A stretch of DNA of 64,000 bases, from assembly GCF_002102345.1 (NCBI RefSeq), contig NZ_LQPP01000018.1, forward strand, positions 248,001-312,000, read 5' to 3'. Shown here one piece after another: positions 27,059 to 36,137 of the stretch (the stretch's first letter is position 1; every line of letters begins with the position of its first letter). Made by a program: the position numbers and the translations under genes. The notes under the pieces are model-generated. The model was not told the DNA's origin. It saw only the letters and a program-made list of their open reading frames with translations, and made no database searches. The stretch is from Mycolicibacterium peregrinum (lineage in GTDB: Bacteria > Actinomycetota > Actinomycetes > Mycobacteriales > Mycobacteriaceae).

Positions 27059-27882
27059 CGAATTGGCCCGGCCAGCGCGCCGCGGGTATCGACCCGCCGG
27101 CCGCCCACTGTGGCCAGCATTCGGCCCAATACTGGAACCTCCAGGGGGAGAAGCGAATAGCGTGGATGGACGACCCGTCGGGCACCGCGCTCCAGCCCGC
27201 GGACGATGGCCGCCGCGGTGGACGCAGGCGCCACCGGCGGCAACGTCGGTGGCGGGGTGGTCTTCCACGGCAGCTCGTCGATGTCGCGCAGCGCTGTGTC
27301 GGTCGCACCGGGCACCACCTCCAACACCCGGATGCCGGTTCCGGCCAGCTCCAGCCGCAGCGACTTCGTCGCCTGGGCCAGAGCGGCTTTGGATGCCGAG
27401 TAATAGCCGAGCAGGGGGAGTGGCACGGCCTGAACGGTGGAGGTGACGTTGACGATCACACCGGAATCGGCAGCCCGCATGGCCGGCAGCAGCGCGGAGG
27501 TGAGCGCCAGCGGGGACCAGACATTGACTTCGAAGACGGCGCGGGCAGCAGCCGAGTCGGCCACCAACGGTTGCGCTCCGGTCAGGTTGGCACCGGCATT
27601 GTTGACCACGATGTCCACCGTGCCGAGTGCATCCATGGCCCGGTGGCCGAGTTCGGCTGCGGAACCGGGGATGGCCAGATCGACGGGGAGTACGGCGGGG
27701 CGGGGCACGCCCATACCCGAAATCTCGTCGGCGAGGTCGTCGAGCAGATCCTTGCGGCGGGCCGCGAGCGCCAGCGTCGCTCCCCGCTGCGCCAGGGCCA
27801 GGGCCAACTCGCGTCCGATCCCGCTCGATGCGCCGGTGATCACAGCCTTCTTGCCGGAAAGGTGGATTCCGCGGTGTCGCAT
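27055..27882 (-). CDS. SDR family oxidoreductase
   Basis: 275 residues. TGASSGIG at 17-24, the dinucleotide-specific AARRKD segment, NNAGAN, catalytic Ser in NVTSTVQ and YYSASK are all visible. A C-terminal extension of about 40 residues beyond the SDR core (RGLERGARRVVHPRYSLLP...) is typical of acyl/retinol-type SDRs. The ATG at 27880-27882 begins MRHRGIHLSGK. It shares an upstream region with the divergent TPP-enzyme gene. Confidence 0.9.
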   Translation of the reverse strand: MRHRGIHLSGKKAVITGASSGIGRELALALAQRGATLALAARRKDLLDDLADEISGMGVPRPAVLPVDLAIPGSAAELGHRAMDALGTVDIVVNNAGANLTGAQPLVADSAAARAVFEVNVWSPLALTSALLPAMRAADSGVIVNVTSTVQAVPLPLLGYYSASKAALAQATKSLRLELAGTGIRVLEVVPGATDTALRDIDELPWKTTPPPTLPPVAPASTAAAIVRGLERGARRVVHPRYSLLPLEVPVLGRMLATVGGRRVDTRGALAGPIR

Positions 27883-27949
27883 GTCTGGCTCCGCTCAGCC
27901 CGTGGGGATGTAGACCCGATGTCGACGATGTAGGCCCACGGTGCCAGAC

Positions 27950-27966
27950 TGACTGATAATCAGTCA
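27950..27966. promoter_or_regulatory. Perfect 17-bp TetR-type operator palindrome
   Basis: TGACTGAT and ATCAGTCA form exact 8-bp arms around a single A. It lies 67 bases upstream of the SDR-tetR pair and 93 bases upstream of the divergent TPP-enzyme gene, the expected place for an operator governing both directions. Size and symmetry suit a TetR dimer such as the one encoded at 26417-27058. Confidence 0.65.
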
Positions 27967-28059
27967 AGGTTCGGTGGTGGCATCCCGAGCGGCTGCCGAC
28001 CAATATGGACAGGTGCACAACGGCTGGCAGAAAATTGAAAACGGCGCGGGGAGCGTCTC

Positions 28060-29616
28060 ATGAGCACCGGCGCCGAAGTGGTGGTGAACCGCCTGCTCGC
28101 CGAAGGCGTCGACGTGTGCTTCGCCAACCCGGGCACCTCGGAGATGCATTTCGTCGCCGCACTGGATGCCGCTCCGGCCATGCGTCCGGTGCTGTGTCTG
28201 TTCGAAGGCGTCGCCACCGGAGCCGCCGACGGATACGCCCGCATCGCCGGCACTCCCGCGGCCACCCTGCTACACCTCGGCCCAGGGATGGCCAACGGTC
28301 TGGCCAACCTGCACAACGCCCGGCGCGCGTTCACTCCGGTGGTCAACGTCGTCGGCGATCATGCGACCTACCATCAACCACTCGACGCACCGCTGGAATC
28401 CGACATCGATGCGCTCGGGCGCTGGACGGGCGGTTCGGTGCACCGGCCCGAATCGGCCGCCGACCTCGATGCCGCCGTGCTCGGTGCGGTGCAGAGCGCG
28501 ACCCGCACACCCGGACGTGTCGCCACGCTGGTCCTGCCTGCCGACTATTCCTGGGGCAGCGCGCCGCAGAACCCCTTGCCCGACAAAGGTATCGGACATC
28601 CAGTCGGCGACGGACCGGCCGGCCTCATGGATGTCACCGGTGCGGCCGAGTTGCTGCGCACTCAGGGGGAGCGTGCGGTGGTGTTGTTGGGCGGTGCTGC
28701 CACCCACGCGGACGGTCTGCGAGCCGCGGCGCGGATCGGCGCGGCAGCCGGGGCGCGCGTGCTGGTCGAGACCTTTCCGGCCCGGCTGGCCCGCGGACAG
28801 GGCGTGCCGCCCATCGAGCGGCTCGGCTACCTGGCCGAGCAGGCCAGCCAACAACTCTCCGGGGCAACGCATCTGGTGTTGGTCGGCGCGAAGTCGCCGG
28901 TGTCGTTCTTTGCCTACCCGGGCAAGCCGAGTGTGCTGGTACCCGAAGGTGCCGAGGTCTGTGAGCTGGCTGTGGATGAATTGGCCGCACTGGCCGAAGA
29001 ACTGGGTGGCGCACTACCCGCCCCGCCGCCGCCCGGCCCGACCGAGTTGCCCACCGGCCCGCTCAATCCACAGAGCCTGGCGCAGGTGATCGCGGCGCTA
29101 CTGCCGGAGGACGCGATCATCTCCGACGAGGCCAACACCAGCGGCGTGTTTCTGCCGGCAGCCACCGCGTCCGCTCCGCGGCACGATCTCCTCACCCTGA
29201 CCGGCGGTGCCATCGGACAGGGCTTGCCGGTCGCGGTGGGAGCCGCAATCGCCGCGCCGGACCGACCGGTGATCGCCCTGCAGTCCGATGGCAGTGCCGC
29301 ATACACCATTTCGGCCCTGTGGACGATGGCTCGCGAGCAACTCGACGTCACGGTGGTGATCCTGAACAACCACGCCTATGCCATCCTGCAGCTCGAGTTG
29401 TTGCGGGTGGGGACTCAGGCCAACGGGGAACGGTCGCGATCACTGCTCGACCTGAGTCGGCCTGACATCGACTTCGCCTCGATAGCGCAGGGATTCGGAG
29501 TTCCGGCCACCCGGGCCACCACCGCCGACGAGCTTGCCGACCAGTTCCGCGCGGCGCTGGCGGAGCCGGGACCGCATCTGATCGACGCGACGCTGCCGGC
29601 CTGGTCGCCGGTTTGA
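28060..29616 (+). CDS. Acetolactate-synthase-like TPP-dependent enzyme (IlvX-type)
   Basis: 518 residues with the three-domain fold of the acetolactate synthase/benzoylformate decarboxylase family. The cofactor-activating Glu is in LCLFEGVATGAADGYARIAG-like sequence near residue 50; the TPP/Mg motif appears as SDGS with the paired Asn in ILNN about 28 residues later, so the usual GDG has become SDG. ANPGTSEMHFV and HNARRA follow the M. tuberculosis IlvX (Rv3509c) branch, which differs from the true branched-chain enzyme IlvB. Start ATG 28060 has GGGGAG upstream. Actual reaction (carboligation or 2-oxoacid decarboxylation) is not known. Confidence 0.85.
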   Translation: MSTGAEVVVNRLLAEGVDVCFANPGTSEMHFVAALDAAPAMRPVLCLFEGVATGAADGYARIAGTPAATLLHLGPGMANGLANLHNARRAFTPVVNVVGDHATYHQPLDAPLESDIDALGRWTGGSVHRPESAADLDAAVLGAVQSATRTPGRVATLVLPADYSWGSAPQNPLPDKGIGHPVGDGPAGLMDVTGAAELLRTQGERAVVLLGGAATHADGLRAAARIGAAAGARVLVETFPARLARGQGVPPIERLGYLAEQASQQLSGATHLVLVGAKSPVSFFAYPGKPSVLVPEGAEVCELAVDELAALAEELGGALPAPPPPGPTELPTGPLNPQSLAQVIAALLPEDAIISDEANTSGVFLPAATASAPRHDLLTLTGGAIGQGLPVAVGAAIAAPDRPVIALQSDGSAAYTISALWTMAREQLDVTVVILNNHAYAILQLELLRVGTQANGERSRSLLDLSRPDIDFASIAQGFGVPATRATTADELADQFRAALAEPGPHLIDATLPAWSPV

Positions 29617-30660
29617 TCACTGGTTCGGCCGGCGCTTCTCCAACACCACCGCGGCGATCGGAATGCGCATCTCCTCGGGCTCGGCGGACAACCGTGCCGC
29701 GATGCCCGCATGCAGGCGGTCGTAGAACACCGTCAACCGATCTGGGCCGCCTTCGAGCGTCGCCCCCAGATCGGCGAACGCCGTGAACCTGAGGAAATCG
29801 GCCCAGCGGGTGCCGAAAGCGCCTGCGTCCTTGTCGCTGCGGTAGGCGTTGAAGATCCGATCCTCCGCGTCGATCAGTTCGACGTGCTGGATCTCCAGCC
29901 GCTCGAACCGTCCCGACGGGGCGAACGGTGCGGTGAAATCCACGGCACGACGTCCCGCGATCGGCAACGACATCCGCGCCGCCTCCTCCGCGGTCACCAC
30001 ACCGGCGGCGATCAGCTCGGTCAGCGCACCGACGACGGCGCGGAACAACGGGCGATAGCCCAAATCACCGTCATCGTCCACTGCGGTCGTCAACACCACC
30101 AGCCGACCACCCGGACACAGTTCGCGGCCCCGGAAAGCGATGAACTCGTGCCAATCGTGAGCCGCCTGCCTGGCATAGGCAGCGCGCACCCGCTCGTCGT
30201 TGCTGTAGGCCGCGACGACGTGGTCGGCGACCGGCATGGGCACCGTGCTCAGTCGCGCCACCGCCCAGGCCGACCAGCCCAGGAGCACGCTGTTCGACGG
30301 CAGGATCTGGCTGTAGAACGACCGGCCGATCGCCGAACTGAAGGTGGCCGAATCCCTGTGCCGATAGGACTCCGGATCCTCCTCCAGGATCCGGAACATC
30401 GTGCAGAAGTCGTTGTCGGCCACATCGGTGTGCGTCACCAGAATCGAGTGCTCGGGGCGGGTGCGGCTGCGCACCGCTGCGATGGCGGCGTTGAGCGGTT
30501 GCATCGAATTGTGCGCGGTGCCGGCCCCGTAGTCGGCGATGACGACGGGTTGAGGCGCCGCCGGGATCGGCACCGTGTGCGCCGCGAGCTCGAGAAGCTT
30601 GATCGCCGAATTCATTCCGGCGGTATGCGGGCGGGGTGTGGTTCGGCGCGGCCTGGCCAT
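29617..30660 (-). CDS. SAM-dependent methyltransferase, SABATH-like
   Basis: 347 residues. The motif VVIADYGAGTAHNSM (SAM-binding loop, about 40-55 from the chosen start) and SSAIGRSFYSQILPSNSVLLGWSAWAV are characteristic of the SABATH carboxyl methyltransferases best known from plants; mycobacterial members methylate fatty acids. An in-frame ATG at 30615 is possible, but the ATG at 30658-30660 immediately follows the LapA gene stop (two bases), suggesting coupling. Its stop directly abuts that of the convergent TPP-enzyme gene. Carboxyl O-methylation of an acyl substrate is the most probable role. Confidence 0.78.
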   Translation of the reverse strand: MARPRRTTPRPHTAGMNSAIKLLELAAHTVPIPAAPQPVVIADYGAGTAHNSMQPLNAAIAAVRSRTRPEHSILVTHTDVADNDFCTMFRILEEDPESYRHRDSATFSSAIGRSFYSQILPSNSVLLGWSAWAVARLSTVPMPVADHVVAAYSNDERVRAAYARQAAHDWHEFIAFRGRELCPGGRLVVLTTAVDDDGDLGYRPLFRAVVGALTELIAAGVVTAEEAARMSLPIAGRRAVDFTAPFAPSGRFERLEIQHVELIDAEDRIFNAYRSDKDAGAFGTRWADFLRFTAFADLGATLEGGPDRLTVFYDRLHAGIAARLSAEPEEMRIPIAAVVLEKRRPNQ

Positions 30661-30662
30661 GA

Positions 30663-30905
30663 TCAGGTTCGCCGTCGCCGGCGCAGCAGAAGTCCGATGA
30701 GGAGACCCATGACGAAAATGATGACCAAGATGAACCACATCGGCGACTCGACGGTCACCCACAGCACGTGTACACCCACCCGATCCCGGTTCTGCGCGAC
30801 GAAGATTGCGGCCAGGGCGACCAAGATCAACGCCACCCAGTAGCGCAGCGCGGGCCGGCGTGCCGGTCGGGCGGTCTCGGTGCTCTGCGTGTCGTCGCGA
30901 GGCAT
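30663..30905 (-). CDS. LapA-domain small membrane protein
   Basis: 80 residues: a short hydrophilic N-terminus (MPRDDTQSTETARPARRP), two membrane segments (YWVALILVALAAIFVAQN and WFILVIIFVMGLLIGLLL) and an Arg-rich tail. The first helix followed by AQNRDRV and the second by a basic end fit the LapA/DUF1049 family, lipid- or envelope-associated in other bacteria. The ATG at 30903-30905 is the first start giving only this compact protein; longer in-frame starts run into the divergent gene. Confidence 0.8.
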   Translation of the reverse strand: MPRDDTQSTETARPARRPALRYWVALILVALAAIFVAQNRDRVGVHVLWVTVESPMWFILVIIFVMGLLIGLLLRRRRRT

Positions 30906-30951
30906 ACCCCGACGGTAACTCGCTACCGACCGGCTATGACACACTTCGGCG

Positions 30952-31695
30952 ATGAGTAGCGGAGGGGGCGCCCCGCGGACGGCGATCATCGTGTCCGTCA
31001 TCGCCTTGGTTGTCGGTGTTCTCGGCATCATCGCGTCGGTGATGGTGAACGCGTTCGTCATCGCAGATGACGATGCATACGGCGAGGTGCCGATCCCGGG
31101 CTCGGCGAGTCTGGAGTTGCCCGCCGGCGACGTGGACATCGCCTACCGCGCCACGACCCTCACCGTGGGCGGCAAGGGGGTGATGGTGCCTCCGATCCAA
31201 CTGGCCATCACACCGCCGACCGGAGTGGCCACACCGCTCATCACCGACTCGATGAGCAGTTCATCGAAGACCAACCGGGAAATCACGGTGCGGGTCTTCA
31301 CCGCCCACATCGAGGAGGCGGGCACCTACCGTATCGACGCCAAGGCCTCGGTCTTCGAGTCTCAGAATCCGAGGCTGACATTCGGACACAGCAGCCCCTA
31401 CTACTGGGTGATGTGGCCCTTCATCGGGATGACGGTCCTGGCCGCTGTCGCGCTCGGTCTGTCGATCTGGTGGAGCCTCCGCTCGGGGAAGCAGGCGACT
31501 CCGCTACCCAGCTACCCGACGACATACACAGCGACCGGCACCCCGACGTACGCACCGACATATTCCGGATCCCAGGTTCCCGACGATCAGGCCGTCCGGC
31601 TCGAACAACTCAAAACCATTGCTGCCCTGCGTGATACCGGCGCACTGACCGAGGCCGAGTTCGAAGCGGAGAAGCGCCGGATTCTGGGAAGCTGA
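30952..31695 (+). CDS. Membrane protein with C-terminal SHOCT domain
   Basis: 247 residues. A membrane segment at about 10-35, an outside domain of about 100 residues rich in beta structure, a second membrane segment near 155-180 (WPFIGMTVLAAVALGLSIWW), a Pro/Tyr/Thr-rich linker and a terminal SHOCT motif (LEQLKTIAALRDTGALTEAEFEAEKRRIL). SHOCT domains mediate oligomerisation or targeting. Divergent from lapA with 46 bases between starts. Function unknown. Confidence 0.82.
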   Translation: MSSGGGAPRTAIIVSVIALVVGVLGIIASVMVNAFVIADDDAYGEVPIPGSASLELPAGDVDIAYRATTLTVGGKGVMVPPIQLAITPPTGVATPLITDSMSSSSKTNREITVRVFTAHIEEAGTYRIDAKASVFESQNPRLTFGHSSPYYWVMWPFIGMTVLAAVALGLSIWWSLRSGKQATPLPSYPTTYTATGTPTYAPTYSGSQVPDDQAVRLEQLKTIAALRDTGALTEAEFEAEKRRILGS

Positions 31696-31697
31696 GG

Positions 31698-33071
31698 CTA
31701 GGCGGCCCGTGTTATCCGGCCCGACCGCTGGAAGGATCCGGCCGGGACGAACCGCTCCAGCAACGCGTCGGCCGGCTCGCCGGAGAACTCGGTGATCAGC
31801 TGCTTGGCGGCGGCTACCGAGTCGAGACGCTCGACCGGCCTCGGATCATTCAGCAGCCCATATAGTTTCGAGGCGAACCGCGGGCTGCCCTGTGCCGCCG
31901 CGAAGAACAGGTTGCCGTACTCGGCCAGCTCGGGATCGGACAGGAACAAGCGGGTGACCAGTTGCGCGGCCCGTGCCCGGTCCGCGTAGAAATCTTCGAA
32001 TGCGTTGCGCAGCCACGCCTCGTCGAACGGTCCGTCATGTTCGGCTGCCTTGCGCACCAGTGCCGCGGCCTGTATCAGGCCGCCTTGGGCGCCCTGGCCG
32101 GCGATCGGATCGTAGGACACCGCGGTATCGCCAAGGGCGGCCACAGGATGGCCACCGGTGGTGCGGCCCACCCCGCCGCGCACCACCTGGGTGACGGCGC
32201 CTTTGAGCCACGAGTGCGGATCGGCCTCGATGGTCCTGAGCTCGCCGACCTCGGGCAGATCCCAGTCGATGATGTCGCGGTGCAGCGCGGTGACGATGTC
32301 GAGCGCGGATTGCGCGTCCTGCGCGCCGGCGAACCGGTGCTCCCACTCGCTGCCGGGGCGGGCCCAGCCCAGGAACGCCCAGGTCGGTCCGGCATCCTTG
32401 TGCAGGTAGCCACCCCACCAAGCCTCGCCCTGATCGGAGACCACCGTCAAGGCGCTGTGGCGACCACCTGCGCCGCTGCGATGGGCGAAAACCTCAGGCC
32501 CGTAGGGTAAACCGGTCAATGTCACCGTCAACAGGCTGCGCTGAGGCCGATCGTAGGCGGAGCGGTCGGCATCGACAGGAAACAGCGATGACAACCCACC
32601 GCGGCCCGTGGCAACCAGTGTGAGGTCGACACTCGCGGCGATCCCGTCCAGACGCACCGGGTCGACGGCCTCGACCACAAACCGTCCACCGCGCTGCTGG
32701 AACAAGGTGAGCCGATCGTCAGCCTTGAGCCGGGTGTCCACCGCGAGCCCGACGAAGCCTTCGAAGTCGACATCGAAGGCGATCTCCTCCGACCGGTCCG
32801 GACCGGAACCGTCCACCACGCGCACACTTTCCCCGGTCGAAGTCGGGGCGGTGGCCAGATAGGTGTTCAGGCCCAGCGACTCCTCGGCCCGCTGGGCCTC
32901 CCCGAAGATCAGTGCGGTGCCGGTGGCCGGAACGTCGTCGCGCAAACTGCGCTGATCACGGTCGCTGTACAGGGTGACCTCAAACCCGTTGTCCAGCAGC
33001 CCGAGAGCGGCCGTCACCCCGGTTTGTCCCGCGCCGACCACCGCTGCGGTACGCCGATCTGAACTCGTCAT
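31698..33071 (-). CDS. FAD-dependent monooxygenase, styrene monooxygenase StyA-like
   Basis: 457 residues. The N-terminal dinucleotide fold (AAVVGAGQTGVTAALGLLDNG) is followed by the StyA-type SDRD and MRGDV/RDDVPATGT region, the substrate-domain strands, and ALGDTAVSYDPIAGQGAQGG holding the flavin. StyA enzymes are two-component epoxidases that need a separate flavin reductase; no reductase gene is adjacent. The ATG at 33069-33071 is chosen because the Rossmann strand starts nine residues later; an earlier in-frame start adds an unrelated 15 residues. Convergent with the SHOCT gene, 2 bases between stops. Confidence 0.82.
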   Translation of the reverse strand: MTSSDRRTAAVVGAGQTGVTAALGLLDNGFEVTLYSDRDQRSLRDDVPATGTALIFGEAQRAEESLGLNTYLATAPTSTGESVRVVDGSGPDRSEEIAFDVDFEGFVGLAVDTRLKADDRLTLFQQRGGRFVVEAVDPVRLDGIAASVDLTLVATGRGGLSSLFPVDADRSAYDRPQRSLLTVTLTGLPYGPEVFAHRSGAGGRHSALTVVSDQGEAWWGGYLHKDAGPTWAFLGWARPGSEWEHRFAGAQDAQSALDIVTALHRDIIDWDLPEVGELRTIEADPHSWLKGAVTQVVRGGVGRTTGGHPVAALGDTAVSYDPIAGQGAQGGLIQAAALVRKAAEHDGPFDEAWLRNAFEDFYADRARAAQLVTRLFLSDPELAEYGNLFFAAAQGSPRFASKLYGLLNDPRPVERLDSVAAAKQLITEFSGEPADALLERFVPAGSFQRSGRITRAA

Positions 33072-33134
33072 GGGTGCCACTATGGGCGCACCGTCACCTG
33101 CCGGTAAGGGACTCACTCAGCGTGATCGCAACCT

Positions 33135-34310
33135 CTACTGGAGTGTGGGACCGATCATCGACATCAAGGGATCGGCGGGACCGATGTCGAGGGTGCATTC
33201 GCTGGGCCGTGGGTCCGGCACGAAAGCCCAGAACATCGCGCCCGCGGTTCCCATCGTGCGCATCCTGTCGATCGCGTCGACGAGAACCTGCTTCCGCGCG
33301 CCCAGCGAATCACAGGAACCGGCCTCCATGCCGATCTCGGCGACAAACAACGGCTTGCCTACCGCACGTGTTTGCGCGATGCGGCGCTGCAGGCCGTCGT
33401 ATGGGTCTCCGGGGAGATAATCCGTCTGTTCGTAGTAGTGGTACTCGAGCACGTCCACGCCAGGCGATGCGGCCACCATCTCGAACTCGTGTCCCGCTGA
33501 CCCGCACTGGCCCCCGCCGGCGTGACCGCTGAAAAGCACGGTGCCAGGATCCAGCTCGCGAATCCGGGCACCGGACGCGTCCAGGAACGCGCGTAGTGTC
33601 TCCGGGGCGGTGGCGTGGCAACTGCGCTTGGTCCAATGGCAGGTGTGGTCCAGGCAGTAGGACGGTTCGGGTTCGCCCACCGCGGTCCAGCCGGCAAGCG
33701 AAGGGGAGCCGCCCCAGCGCTTGACGGCAGTGTCCAGCCACGTGGCAAACGTCATCGGCAGACCGTGGGACACATCGGTGCGCCAGCCGCCCGCGTACCA
33801 GTCGAAATCCTTGAAATAGTCGTTCTCGCAACCTCCGTCGTCACTGGTGAGCACAGCGATCAGGAGTTGTCCGTGGCGTTCGGCCGCCCGGAACACCGCA
33901 TCCAGCGAGGTGAAATCGAGCTGTCCGGTGTACTTGTTCACCGCGAAACTGGAGTAGGCGTTGAAACGCGTCACCGAATGTGCCGGCAGGCTGCCGAAGT
34001 ACGAGTCGAGGTCGACCTGCGCACCGCACCCGGCATTGATGGACCAGTTTGTGGCCAGCTGATAGGCGTTGATGCCGACCGGCCACACTGGTTTGCCATC
34101 GAGGGTGAGCGACGTTCCCGAGACGCCCAGCCGCGGGAGGGCTGCCTGGCCGGTGGTTGCCTGCCTGGCACCGCTGGGCACTGGCGGCATCGGCTCGGGC
34201 GCCGACGGTGAACAGGCCGCCGCGAACAGCAGTGCCACGCAGAGCAACACCGCGGTGCGAAATGGCCTGCCGACTATTGAGCCAGGGTATCGACTCGGTT
34301 GCCGTTGCAA
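33135..34310 (-). CDS. Cellulase/mannanase-like (GH5-type) lipoprotein
   Basis: 391 residues. A signal peptide with lipobox (LLFAAAC, Cys near 33) predicts a lipid-anchored extracellular enzyme. The mature part resembles clan A glycoside hydrolases: WPVGINAYQL at the first strand, WTAVGEPEPSY with the presumed acid/base Glu, VLEYHYYEQTDY, and PLFVAEIGMEAG with the presumed nucleophile Glu. The start codon appears to be TTG at 34308-34310, three bases after the metallo-hydrolase gene stop; no closer ATG or GTG precedes the signal peptide. Substrate, perhaps a cell-wall or host glycan, is unknown. Confidence 0.78.
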   Translation of the reverse strand: MQRQPSRYPGSIVGRPFRTAVLLCVALLFAAACSPSAPEPMPPVPSGARQATTGQAALPRLGVSGTSLTLDGKPVWPVGINAYQLATNWSINAGCGAQVDLDSYFGSLPAHSVTRFNAYSSFAVNKYTGQLDFTSLDAVFRAAERHGQLLIAVLTSDDGGCENDYFKDFDWYAGGWRTDVSHGLPMTFATWLDTAVKRWGGSPSLAGWTAVGEPEPSYCLDHTCHWTKRSCHATAPETLRAFLDASGARIRELDPGTVLFSGHAGGGQCGSAGHEFEMVAASPGVDVLEYHYYEQTDYLPGDPYDGLQRRIAQTRAVGKPLFVAEIGMEAGSCDSLGARKQVLVDAIDRMRTMGTAGAMFWAFVPDPRPSECTLDIGPADPLMSMIGPTLQ

Positions 34311-34313
34311 GCG

Positions 34314-34946
34314 CTAATGCCCGCGGGCGACCCATTCGTCGTAGTGGACGATCTCGTCGCCGATGGTGGTGGTGTCACCGTGGCCGGTGTAGACGACGGT
34401 CTCGGCGGGCAGCATTCCCAGCCGCTTGGAGATGGAGTCCAGGATGGTCGGGAAGTCCGAGAACGACCGTCCGGTGGCACCCGGGCCGCCTTGGAACAGG
34501 GTGTCGCCCGAGATCACCGCGTTGAGTTCGGGGATGGACCAGCAGACTGAGCCGGGGGAGTGTCCCGGGGTGTGCAGGGCGTGCAGTTCGATGCCGCCGG
34601 CACGCAGCACCTGATCGTCCTCGACCGTACGGAAGTCGTTGTCGGGGTGCACGACTCGCCACAACATTTCGTCGGCGGGGTGCAGCAGCACCGGTGCGTC
34701 CAGTGCCTTGCCCAGTTCGGGCGCAACGGTGATGTGGTCGTTGTGGCCGTGGGTGCAGACCACTGCGACGACGTTGCGGCCGCCCACGGCTTCGATGATC
34801 GGGGCGGCGGTGTGGGCGGCGTCGAACACGATGACGTCACTGTCGTCGCCGACGATCCAGATGTTGTTGTCGACGTCCCAACTGCCGCCGTCGAGTTCGA
34901 ACTTGCCACTGGTGACAACGCGCTGAATCTGCGAAGGCCCGCTCAT
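34314..34946 (-). CDS. Metallo-beta-lactamase-fold hydrolase, MscR partner
   Basis: 210-residue MBL-fold protein. THGHNDH (65-71) is the HxHxDH metal motif, further ligands are His in HTPGHSPGS, Asp in SGDTLFQGG and His in YTGHGDTT; the overall shape is glyoxalase II-like. Its start ATG overlaps the stop of mscR (ATGA). The same pairing occurs in M. tuberculosis (Rv2259-Rv2260) and suggests hydrolysis of a mycothiol thioester, such as S-formylmycothiol made by the dehydrogenase (inference). Confidence 0.88.
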   Translation of the reverse strand: MSGPSQIQRVVTSGKFELDGGSWDVDNNIWIVGDDSDVIVFDAAHTAAPIIEAVGGRNVVAVVCTHGHNDHITVAPELGKALDAPVLLHPADEMLWRVVHPDNDFRTVEDDQVLRAGGIELHALHTPGHSPGSVCWSIPELNAVISGDTLFQGGPGATGRSFSDFPTILDSISKRLGMLPAETVVYTGHGDTTTIGDEIVHYDEWVARGH

Positions 34947-36034
34947 TTCTTCAACACCACCACGGACCGCAGCACCTCACCGGCGTGCATCTTGTGGAAT
35001 GCATCCTCGATCGCGTCAAGTCCGATGCGCTCGGAGACGAACTTCTCCAACGGCAGCCGGCCCTGCAGGTACAGGGAGATCAGGGTGGGGAAGTCGCGTT
35101 CGGGCAGGCAGTCGCCGTACCAGGAGGACTTCAAAGATCCGCCGCGGGAGAAGAAGTCGACCAGCGGCATCTCCAGGGTCATGTCCGGGGTGGGGACACC
35201 GACCAGCACCACGGTGCCGGCCAGATCGCGCGCGTAGAACGCCTGCTTCCAGGTTTCGGGGCGGCCGACCGCGTCGATCACGACGTCGGCGCCGAACCCG
35301 TCGGTGAGGTCCTGGATGGTCTTCACCGCGTCGAGGTCACGGGCATTGATGGTGTGAGTGGCCCCGAAATCGCGGGCCCAGTTCAGCTTCTTGTTGTCGG
35401 TGTCGACGGCGATGATCTTCTTCGCGCCGACCAGGGCGGCACCGGCGATCGCCGCGTCTCCCACACCGCCGCAGCCGATGACGGCGACGGTGTCGTCTCG
35501 GGTCACCGCACCGGTGTTGATCGCCGCGCCGACGCCGGCCATCAGACCGCAGCCGAGCAGGCCCGCCACGGCCGGGTCGGCCTCGGAATCAACCTTGGTG
35601 CACTGACCTTCGTGAACCAGGGTCTTGTCGGCGAACGCCCCGATACCCAGCGCCGGAGTGAGTTCCGTGCCGTCGGTCAACGTCATCTTCTGCGCAGCGT
35701 TGTGGGTGTCGAAGCACAAATGCGGGCGGCCGCGTTTACAGGCGCGGCACTCCCCACACACTGCGCGCCAGTTGAGGATGACGAAATCGCCGGGTTCGAC
35801 GTGGGTGACTCCCTCGCCGACCGATTCGACCGTGCCCGCGGCCTCGTGGCCGAGCAGGAACGGGTATTCGTCGTTGATACCGCCCTCGCGGTAGGTCAGG
35901 TCGGTATGGCACACGCCGCAGGCGATGATGTCGACCACCACCTCACCGGGACCCGGATCGGGGATGACGATGTCGACCAGTTCGACCGGCTGACCTTTGG
36001 ACCGAGAAATCACACCACGCACCGTCTGGCTCAT
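34943..36034 (-). CDS. mscR: Mycothiol-dependent formaldehyde dehydrogenase / S-nitrosomycothiol reductase
   Basis: 363-residue zinc alcohol dehydrogenase of class III type. Catalytic zinc ligands are Cys42 (GVCHTD) and His63 (LGHEAAG) plus a later Cys; four cysteines in [15 protein letters not shown] bind the structural zinc; [15 protein letters not shown] is the NAD fold with Asp in the AVDTDNKK strand. It oxidises S-hydroxymethylmycothiol and reduces nitrosomycothiol (family knowledge, Rv2259). Start ATG 36032-36034 begins MSQTVRGVI; an earlier in-frame ATG at 36070 falls within the likely promoter. Confidence 0.93.
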   Translation of the reverse strand: MSQTVRGVISRSKGQPVELVDIVIPDPGPGEVVVDIIACGVCHTDLTYREGGINDEYPFLLGHEAAGTVESVGEGVTHVEPGDFVILNWRAVCGECRACKRGRPHLCFDTHNAAQKMTLTDGTELTPALGIGAFADKTLVHEGQCTKVDSEADPAVAGLLGCGLMAGVGAAINTGAVTRDDTVAVIGCGGVGDAAIAGAALVGAKKIIAVDTDNKKLNWARDFGATHTINARDLDAVKTIQDLTDGFGADVVIDAVGRPETWKQAFYARDLAGTVVLVGVPTPDMTLEMPLVDFFSRGGSLKSSWYGDCLPERDFPTLISLYLQGRLPLEKFVSERIGLDAIEDAFHKMHAGEVLRSVVVLKK

Positions 36035-36070
36035 GCCTAATAACCTAATGCAAACCGGACAGGTGTCCAA
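36035..36070 (-). promoter_or_regulatory. Candidate sigma-A-like promoter of mscR, possibly leaderless
   Basis: On the minus strand TTGGAC (36070-36065) and TAGGTT (36047-36042) are spaced by 17 bases. Transcription would begin about seven bases downstream, at or next to the mscR ATG at 36034. An inverted repeat GGACA-GG-TGTCC (36057-36068) overlaps the -35 region and could bind a repressor. All inference from pattern. Confidence 0.4.
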
Positions 36071-36137
36071 TTAGTGGCGGGATCTCGTCGTGCACTGAAT
36101 CTCGGCCCGGTGGAGCGTCCGCGCGTTACCGTGGGTT

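Noticed and set aside
27883..28059. Small RNA or tRNA in the longest gaps (also 10802-10972, 58235-58395, 63284-63430)
   Set aside because: No cloverleaf, CCA end or conserved RNA pattern is visible; the gaps are accounted for by operators and ribosome sites.
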